DNA from: Pseudomonadota bacterium
GTDB taxonomy: Bacteria; Desulfobacterota; Syntrophia; Syntrophales; UBA5619
NCBI GenBank assembly: GCA_018896355.1
Contig: JAHIMW010000225.1
Coordinates: forward strand, 1-5,149
Length of the DNA stretch: 5,149 nucleotides
Reading direction: 5' to 3'
Below are positions 1 to 5,149 of this stretch, piece by piece. A model generated the notes under the pieces. It saw nothing but the letters and a program-made list of their open reading frames with translations, made no database searches and was not told the origin of the DNA. Numbering within the stretch: position 1 is the stretch's first letter; the number at the start of each line of letters is the position of its first letter. The translations under genes were made by a program, and so were the position numbers.

Positions 1-25
1 CAGTAGACGGATTTTTTAGAAAATT

Positions 26-30
26 GGAGG
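26..30 (+). promoter_or_regulatory. Ribosome binding site of guaB
   Basis: GGAGG lies four bases upstream of the ATG at 35, separated by CCCC. It is a strong Shine-Dalgarno match and fixes the guaB start, which also agrees with the usual N-terminus of the family. The 25 bases upstream are AT-rich, with a T6 run, but are too short to show a promoter or an upstream gene. Confidence 0.8.
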
Positions 31-34
31 CCCC

Positions 35-1498
35 ATGTTAGAGGATCATGTTGTGGAAGCGCTGACTTTTGATGACCTGCTGCTTGTTCCGGCGGCGTCG
101 AACATCCTGCCGCGGGATGTGGATACCTCATCCCTGTTGACCAACAACATCACACTCAATATTCCGATCATCAGCGCGGCCATGGATACGGTGACAGAGT
201 CCAGAACAGCGATCTGCCTGGCCCAGGAAGGCGGGATGGGAATCATTCACCGCAACATGAGTATTGAGAGAGAGGCAATTGAAGTCGATAAGGTCAAAAA
301 ATCGGAAAGCGGGATGATTGTCGATCCGATCACGATCGAACCGGAACAGAAGGTGCACGAAGCCCTTGAACTGATGAACCGTTACCGGATATCCGGCGTG
401 CCGGTCGTCAAGAAAAAGAGGCTGGTCGGCATCCTGACAAACCGGGATCTCCGCTTTGAAACCGATCTGGATCAGCCGGTCGCCAATGTGATGACCCGCG
501 AACATCTGATTACCGTTTCATCGTCCAACATTTCTCTCGAAGACTCCAAAAAACTTCTCCATAAACACCGGATCGAAAAGCTCCTCGTTGTCGATGAAAA
601 TTATAACCTGACAGGCCTGATCACCATCAAAGACATTGAAAAAATAAGGAAATATCCCCTGGCCAGCAAGGATCCTCTCGGAAGACTCCGTGTCGGAGCC
701 GCGGTGGGGATTATCGACCGGGAGGAGCGGATCGGCGCTCTGCTGGCAGCAGGCGCCGATGTCATCGTAATTGATACCTCCCATGGGCATTCTGCAGGCG
801 TTCTGGACGCTGTCCGCGATACGAAAGCCCATTTCCCGAAATGTGAATTGATTGCCGGAAATGTTGCGACGGCGGAGGGGGCCAGGGCCCTGATCGAGGC
901 CGGGGTGGATGCAGTCAAGGTGGGTGTCGGACCGGGTTCCATATGTACGACGAGAATTATCGCCGGCGTAGGGATACCTCAGATGAGTGCGATCCGGGAC
1001 GCCTATAAAATAGGGTCCAAATTCAATATTCCAATTATCGCCGACGGCGGGATCAAGTATTCGGGCGATATCGTCAAGGCGCTGGCGGCGGGCGCCCATT
1101 CGATCATGATCGGCGGTCTTTTCGCAGGGACGGAGGAGAGCCCGGGAGAAACCGTCCTCTTTCAGGGAAGAAGTTACAAGGTCTATCGCGGGATGGGATC
1201 GCTGGAGGCGATGAAGATGGGCAGCCAGGACCGTTATTATCAGGATGACATCGAAAGCAATCTGAAGCTGGTGCCGGAAGGGATCGAAGGAAGGGTCCCA
1301 TACCGGGGATCTCTGTCGGCCAGCATCCACCAGTTGCTTGGTGGTCTCAAGGCCGGCATGGGTTATGTCGGATGCCGATCCACCGCAGAGTTGCGACAGA
1401 ATGCCCTTTTCGTCAAGATCACATCGGCCGGACTTCGGGAAAGTCATGTCCATGACGTGATCATTACCAAAGAAGCCCCGAACTACTGGTTGGATTAG
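35..1498 (+). CDS. guaB: Inosine-5'-monophosphate dehydrogenase (IMPDH)
   Basis: This cytosolic enzyme oxidises IMP to XMP with NAD+, the committed step of guanine nucleotide synthesis. At 487 aa it is about the length of the E. coli enzyme (488 aa). The N-terminus has the family signature EALTFDDLLLVP (residues 8-19). A Bateman module of two CBS domains (about 94-149 and 154-208) interrupts the TIM barrel; in this family it senses purine nucleotides. Visible active-site elements are the NAD-side Asp247 in IDTSHGHS, the catalytic loop GPGSICTT with nucleophile Cys304, the IMP phosphate and ribose contacts around DGG (337-339), GG (360-361) and YRGMGS (384-389), and the flap dyad Arg400-Tyr401 in the DRY motif. 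The C-terminus (ESHVHDV, then KEAPNYW) is the normal family ending, so the gene is complete. The ATG at 35 has a GGAGG four bases upstream. One base separates its stop from dnaE. Residue roles come from family knowledge; the motifs are seen directly. Confidence 0.98.
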   Translation: MLEDHVVEALTFDDLLLVPAASNILPRDVDTSSLLTNNITLNIPIISAAMDTVTESRTAICLAQEGGMGIIHRNMSIEREAIEVDKVKKSESGMIVDPITIEPEQKVHEALELMNRYRISGVPVVKKKRLVGILTNRDLRFETDLDQPVANVMTREHLITVSSSNISLEDSKKLLHKHRIEKLLVVDENYNLTGLITIKDIEKIRKYPLASKDPLGRLRVGAAVGIIDREERIGALLAAGADVIVIDTSHGHSAGVLDAVRDTKAHFPKCELIAGNVATAEGARALIEAGVDAVKVGVGPGSICTTRIIAGVGIPQMSAIRDAYKIGSKFNIPIIADGGIKYSGDIVKALAAGAHSIMIGGLFAGTEESPGETVLFQGRSYKVYRGMGSLEAMKMGSQDRYYQDDIESNLKLVPEGIEGRVPYRGSLSASIHQLLGGLKAGMGYVGCRSTAELRQNALFVKITSAGLRESHVHDVIITKEAPNYWLD

Positions 1499-1499
1499 C

Positions 1500-4400
1500 A
1501 TGAAACACGCCGATTTCGTTCATTTGCACGTTCACACTCAGTACAGCCTCCTCGACGGTACGATTCGTCTTGATGACCTTTTCCGGAAAGCGAAAGAGTA
1601 TAAGATGCCAGCCGTGGCCATGACCGATCACGGCAATCTTTACGGTGCAATCGATTTCTATAAGCATGCCTATCAATACGGGATTAAACCGATCATCGGC
1701 TGCGAGCTGTACGTCGCACCGAAAAGCCGCCTCGACAAGACCGGTTATGGAACCGGGGAGACGGCGCACCACCTGATCGTACTTGCCCGGAACATGCAGG
1801 GATACAGAAATCTGATGAAATTATCGACCGCGGGATTTCTTGACGGGTTTTACTACCGGCCGCGAATCGACAAGGAGATCCTGCAACAATACCATGAGGG
1901 GCTGATCGGCCTGAGTGCCTGCCTTCATGGCGAAATTGCAGCCCATCTGCTCAGGGGAAATTCCGAAGAGGCCGAGCGGACGGCTGAACAATACCGAACC
2001 ATTTTCGGTGAGGGGAATTACTTCGTTGAGATCATGGAAAACGGCCTTCCCGAACAGAAGAAGGCCAACGAGGGGTTGATCGAACTCAGCCGGAGACTCG
2101 GGCTGCCTCTGGTGGCGACTAATGATTGCCATTATCTGAAGCGGGAGGATGCCGAGGCGCATGAGGTGCTGCTCTGCATTCAGACGGCCAAGACCATTGA
2201 AGATTCGGATCGGATGCGGTTTGGGACCGATCAGTTCTATTTCCGCTCCCCCGACGAGATGATACGGCTTTTTTCATACTGCCCGGAGGCAATCGAGAAT
2301 ACGGTTAGAATCGCTGAAAAATGCAACCTTACGCTCGAATTCGGCAAGTTCTTCCTGCCCAATTTTGAGATAAATCCCGATGAAACGCTGGATGAACGCC
2401 TGAAAAAGGCGGCGATGGAAGGTCTCGCGATGATCCTGCCGAATATTTTGAAGGATCAGAAACAAGATGAGAGGGGGACGCCTTGCGGCAAGGTGTCCCC
2501 GGACGTCTATGAAAAAAGGCTCCATCAGGAGCTGGAGATGATCCGTTCGATGGGATTTGCGGGATATTTTCTCATTGTTTCCGACTTCATCCATTACGCC
2601 AAGAAGAAGAATATTCCGGTCGGACCGGGCAGAGGCTCGGCCGCCGGCAGCCTTGTCGCCTATGCGACCGGAATCACAAGTATCGATCCCATCCGGTATA
2701 ATCTTTTTTTTGAAAGATTCCTCAATCCGGACCGGATCAGCATGCCGGATATCGATACCGATTTCTGTCCGGAGGGAAGGGATGAGATCATCCGCTATGT
2801 GACGGAAAAATACGGGAGTGACAAGGTATCCCAGATCATCACCTTCGGGAAAATGCAGGCGAGGGCCGTCATCCGGGATGTAGGCAGGGCGTTGAGCATC
2901 CCCTACGGCGAGGTGGACCGCATCGCCAAACTGATTCCCAACGTCCTCAATATCAAATTAGAGGAAGCGATCAAGCGGGAACCCCGTCTTCAGGAGGAGC
3001 AGAAGGGGAATCCCCGAATCAAGAAGCTTCTCGACCTCTCCCTTGCGTTGGAAGGGCTGAACCGCCACTCTTCAACCCATGCGGCGGGGGTTGTGATCTC
3101 GGATATATCCCTGGTGGACCGGATTCCGCTCTGTAAAAGCCCCAAGGAGGACGTCGTTACACAGTTTGCGATGAACGACATCGAACAGGTCGGGCTGACA
3201 AAATTCGATTTTCTCGGATTGAAAACCCTGACGGTCATCAAAGACGCCCTCTGTTTTATACATCAAGGCAGGGGAATCGATGTCGATCTGGTAAACCTTC
3301 CGTTGGATGACCGGAAGACCTATGAATTGCTGATGCGGGGGGATACCGACGGCATTTTCCAGCTTGAAAGTTCAGGGATGAAAGATGTTCTGGTCCGGAT
3401 GAAACCGGACTGCATCGGGGATGTCATCGCTTTGATAGCGCTTTATCGCCCCGGCCCGATGGACAATATTCCCGAATTCATCGCGAGAAAACAGGGTCGA
3501 ACAAAGATCGTCTACGAGGCGCCCGAACTGGAGGCGATTCTGAAGGAGACTTATGGAATTATCGTCTATCAGGAGCAGGTGATGCAGATCGCCGTGGCCA
3601 TCGGCGGCTATTCCCTCTCCGAAGCGGACATCCTCCGCAAGGTCATGAGCAAGAAGAAGACCGAGGAGATGGAGCGGAAAGAAAAACCGAAGTTTCTGGA
3701 AGGTGCACGGAAGAGGAAGATCTCCGAAGCCAGGGCTGCAAAGATCTGGGAACAGATGGAAACCTTTGGGAAATACGGTTTCAACAAATCACACAGCACT
3801 GCCTATGCGATCATTTCCTATCAGACGGCCTACCTGAAGGCCCATTACCCGGCGGAATTTATGGCCGCGCTGTTGACCAGCGAAAAGGACAACCGCGACA
3901 AGATCATCAGCCATATCGGCAGTTGCCGTGAGATGGGAATCAATGTCCTTCCACCCGACATCAATGAATCGATGAGCGATTTCAGTGTCGTGGGCGAAAA
4001 TATCCGTTTCGGACTTGCGGCGGTCAAGAATGTCGGCATCGGTGCGATCGAATCGATCATCAACGTCCGGGAGGCTGCTGAACCATTCCGATCCTTTATC
4101 GATTTCTGTGATCGCGTCGATCCAAGAAAGACGAACAAAAGGGTGGTCGAAAGCCTGATCAAGTGCGGGGCGTTTGATTCGACGGGCCACAAGCGGCGGC
4201 AGTTGATGACCTTCTATGAAGAGATCATGGACAAGGCACAGAAACGCCAGCGGGAAAAGGCCAGCGGCCAGGCGAACCTGCTGGAACAATTCGAACAGAG
4301 GGATCGCAGCAACTCTACAAACGGCGATCGTTCGAGTGACGGCCTCCCGGAGATCTCCGAGTGGGATCACAAGGAGCTTCTGGCGAACGAAAAGGAGACC

Positions 4401-4997
4401 ATCGGTTTTTATATTACGGGACACCCGCTGTCGCGCTATGCCGACCGCTTGGGAATGATCGTGACAGCGGATTCCTCCAACCTTGCAGCCAAGAGCGATC
4501 GGGAAGCCATCATCCTGGCCGGAATCGTCAGCAGCATCCGCGAGGTGCAAACCAGGCGTAAAGAAACCATGGCATACGTAACCATCGAAGATCTAAAGGG
4601 ATCAGCAACGGTGATCTTTTTCCCCGAAATATATCAGAGCTGTCATGATCTGCTGCATGGAGAAGAACCTCTTCTGGTAAAAGGAACCGTCGATATCGGG
4701 GAAGAGAGTGTCAAGGTCATTGCCGCGGAGGCAACGCTTCTGGCAAAAGCAGCCGACAAACCGTATCACTCGGCCTATTTTACGATGGTCGTGGATCGAT
4801 CCACCGCCGATGATATCGAGGCGCTCTGCAGATGCCTTCGAAAGCATGTTGGAAAACAGGATGGATACATCAAGCTGGTTGAGGGGCGGTGCGAAACGGT
4901 AATCTATCTTGGGGAGGATTTAAAACTGAACCTCAACCATCATCTGAAAAAAGAAGCCGAACGGATTCTGGGAATCGGTGCGATACAATTAATGTAG
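1500..4997 (+). CDS. dnaE: DNA polymerase III alpha subunit, DnaE type
   Basis: This is the catalytic subunit of the replicative polymerase, which extends DNA at the fork with the beta clamp and the tau clamp loader. At 1165 aa it matches proteobacterial DnaE (E. coli 1160). The order is: PHP domain (about 5-285) with HLHVHT, MTDHGN, GCELYV and TNDCHYL; palm and thumb (about 290-560) with GPGRGSAAGS (375-384) and PDIDTDF (416-422); fingers (about 561-835) with GIFQLESSGM and FNKSHSTAYA; helix-hairpin-helix region (about 836-912); a clamp-binding candidate QANLL (924-928); an OB fold (about 1003-1080); and a C-terminal tail ending normally. Catalytic aspartates are Asp419, Asp421 and Asp570 (E. 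coli 401, 403, 555). The ATG follows the guaB stop after one base. Only a weak GGTTGGA (1488-1494) could serve as a ribosome site, so translational coupling is likely. Residues about 317-335 form a variable linker with an embedded palindrome. The gene is DnaE, not PolC: it has no inserted exonuclease domain. Confidence 0.98.
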   Translation: MKHADFVHLHVHTQYSLLDGTIRLDDLFRKAKEYKMPAVAMTDHGNLYGAIDFYKHAYQYGIKPIIGCELYVAPKSRLDKTGYGTGETAHHLIVLARNMQGYRNLMKLSTAGFLDGFYYRPRIDKEILQQYHEGLIGLSACLHGEIAAHLLRGNSEEAERTAEQYRTIFGEGNYFVEIMENGLPEQKKANEGLIELSRRLGLPLVATNDCHYLKREDAEAHEVLLCIQTAKTIEDSDRMRFGTDQFYFRSPDEMIRLFSYCPEAIENTVRIAEKCNLTLEFGKFFLPNFEINPDETLDERLKKAAMEGLAMILPNILKDQKQDERGTPCGKVSPDVYEKRLHQELEMIRSMGFAGYFLIVSDFIHYAKKKNIPVGPGRGSAAGSLVAYATGITSIDPIRYNLFFERFLNPDRISMPDIDTDFCPEGRDEIIRYVTEKYGSDKVSQIITFGKMQARAVIRDVGRALSIPYGEVDRIAKLIPNVLNIKLEEAIKREPRLQEEQKGNPRIKKLLDLSLALEGLNRHSSTHAAGVVISDISLVDRIPLCKSPKEDVVTQFAMNDIEQVGLTKFDFLGLKTLTVIKDALCFIHQGRGIDVDLVNLPLDDRKTYELLMRGDTDGIFQLESSGMKDVLVRMKPDCIGDVIALIALYRPGPMDNIPEFIARKQGRTKIVYEAPELEAILKETYGIIVYQEQVMQIAVAIGGYSLSEADILRKVMSKKKTEEMERKEKPKFLEGARKRKISEARAAKIWEQMETFGKYGFNKSHSTAYAIISYQTAYLKAHYPAEFMAALLTSEKDNRDKIISHIGSCREMGINVLPPDINESMSDFSVVGENIRFGLAAVKNVGIGAIESIINVREAAEPFRSFIDFCDRVDPRKTNKRVVESLIKCGAFDSTGHKRRQLMTFYEEIMDKAQKRQREKASGQANLLEQFEQRDRSNSTNGDRSSDGLPEISEWDHKELLANEKETIGFYITGHPLSRYADRLGMIVTADSSNLAAKSDREAIILAGIVSSIREVQTRRKETMAYVTIEDLKGSATVIFFPEIYQSCHDLLHGEEPLLVKGTVDIGEESVKVIAAEATLLAKAADKPYHSAYFTMVVDRSTADDIEALCRCLRKHVGKQDGYIKLVEGRCETVIYLGEDLKLNLNHHLKKEAERILGIGAIQLM
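2474..2500. repeat. 27-nt palindrome inside dnaE, REP-like element candidate
   Basis: Positions 2474-2485 (GGGGACGCCTTG) pair with 2489-2500 (CAAGGTGTCCCC) around the loop CGG. This gives 12 pairs, 11 Watson-Crick and one G-T at 2480/2494. It encodes residues 325-334 (RGTPCGKVSP) in the poorly conserved linker between the PHP domain and the palm. By eye that linker is about seven residues longer than in E. coli DnaE, which would suit an in-frame insertion of a short palindromic element. No target-site duplication is evident. The palindrome is seen directly; its origin as a mobile or REP-like repeat is inference. It could instead be chance or an RNA structure acting on the dnaE message. Confidence 0.6.
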
Positions 4998-5021
4998 GTG
5001 TGTATCACGAAAAAAATTGAC

Positions 5022-5051
5022 TTGACATGATGACATTTGAGAGTCTATAAT
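5022..5051 (+). promoter_or_regulatory. Sigma-70 type promoter downstream of dnaE
   Basis: A perfect -35 box TTGACA (5022-5027) and a perfect -10 box TATAAT (5046-5051) are separated by 18 bp. A run of seven A (5010-5016) lies just upstream, where an UP element would sit. Transcription is expected to start near 5058-5060 and run rightwards into the gene at the window edge. The -35 box overlaps a second, less well spaced TTGACT (5017-5022), and TGAC recurs at 5018, 5023 and 5031. The promoter begins only 25 bp after the dnaE stop. Confidence 0.8.
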
Positions 5052-5057
5052 CTACGC

Positions 5058-5149
5058 GTGAAATTATAAACGGATAGACCTCATCAGAAATCTCAACAGC
5101 TTTAGTTATCAGACGGGTAGGTCAATGCTTAAGGGAATCCATGATAAGC
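5058..5149 (+). other. 5' leader of the next transcription unit
   Basis: This is the stretch from the predicted transcription start to the window edge. It shows no tRNA and no riboswitch I recognise. A weak inverted pair, GACCT (5077-5081) with AGGTC (5119-5123), is too short to be called a regulatory structure. Two ATGs could open the next gene: 5125, preceded by GGGTAGG only three bases away, and 5141, preceded by TAAGG (5130-5134). Confidence 0.4.
5141..5149 (+). CDS. Possible start of an unidentified downstream gene (partial)
   Basis: An ATG at 5141 follows TAAGGGA (5130-5136), a reasonable Shine-Dalgarno match with normal spacing, and lies about 80 bases after the predicted transcription start. 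Only three codons (M-I-S) are inside the window, so no product can be named. The alternative ATG at 5125, in another frame, would read MLKGIHDK to the edge but has a poorer ribosome site placed too close. The choice between them is inference from the ribosome site alone. Confidence 0.25.

Noticed and set aside
686..698. Small hairpin CTCCG-TGT-CGGAG in guaB
   Set aside because: Five pairs in GC-containing coding sequence of a conserved protein are expected by chance.
518..1501. Long minus-strand open frame of 327 codons opposite guaB
   Set aside because: It lies entirely opposite guaB, has no recognisable domain, and is rich in residues expected from the complement of the guaB codon pattern. 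guaB itself is unmistakable, so this is a shadow frame.
3789..4550. Minus-strand open frame of 253 codons opposite the 3' half of dnaE
   Set aside because: It is fully antisense to conserved DnaE sequence, with no family signature. It is a shadow of codon bias.
4595..4621. Terminator-like hairpin ending in five T inside dnaE
   Set aside because: AAAGGGATCA pairs with TGATCTTTTT around a 7-nt loop, but two pairs are G-T, the stem is AT-rich and the T-run is part of the stem. It lies within the conserved OB-fold coding sequence, so it is probably coincidental.
4982..5006. Inverted repeat GATACA / TGTATC across the dnaE stop codon, considered as a terminator
   Set aside because: It has only six pairs, a 13-nt loop, and an A-run rather than a T-run after it. 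It does not fit an intrinsic terminator on the + strand.

Overview
The window is a dense stretch of bacterial chromosome of moderate GC content carrying two complete housekeeping genes on the + strand: guaB (IMP dehydrogenase, 487 aa) and dnaE (DNA polymerase III alpha subunit, 1165 aa). The wording of both proteins resembles Desulfobacterota (former Deltaproteobacteria, possibly Syntrophales-like). That placement is inferred from family memory and is not proven here. No plasmid, phage, CRISPR or insertion-sequence gene is visible.

Layout: positions 1-34 hold the end of a leader with a good Shine-Dalgarno site for guaB. guaB (35-1498) and dnaE (1500-4997) are separated by a single base, so they are almost certainly cotranscribed and probably translationally coupled. 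The operon joins the committed step of guanine nucleotide synthesis to the replicative polymerase; guaA, a common partner of guaB, does not lie between them. After dnaE comes 152 bp of non-coding or leader DNA. It has a near-consensus sigma-70 promoter (TTGACA, 18 bp, TATAAT) reading rightwards into a gene that begins at or just beyond the right edge.

Both enzymes look functional. GuaB has its catalytic Cys, the Arg-Tyr flap dyad, the IMP-binding loops and both CBS domains. DnaE has the three catalytic aspartates and what looks like a full set of metal ligands in the PHP domain.

The most unusual item is a nearly perfect 27-nt palindrome (12-bp stem, 3-nt loop) inside the dnaE reading frame at 2474-2500. 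It lies in a variable linker just before the polymerase palm and resembles a REP-like palindromic element inserted in frame. The rest of the window reads as an ordinary core-genome region; I see no clear undescribed multi-gene system.
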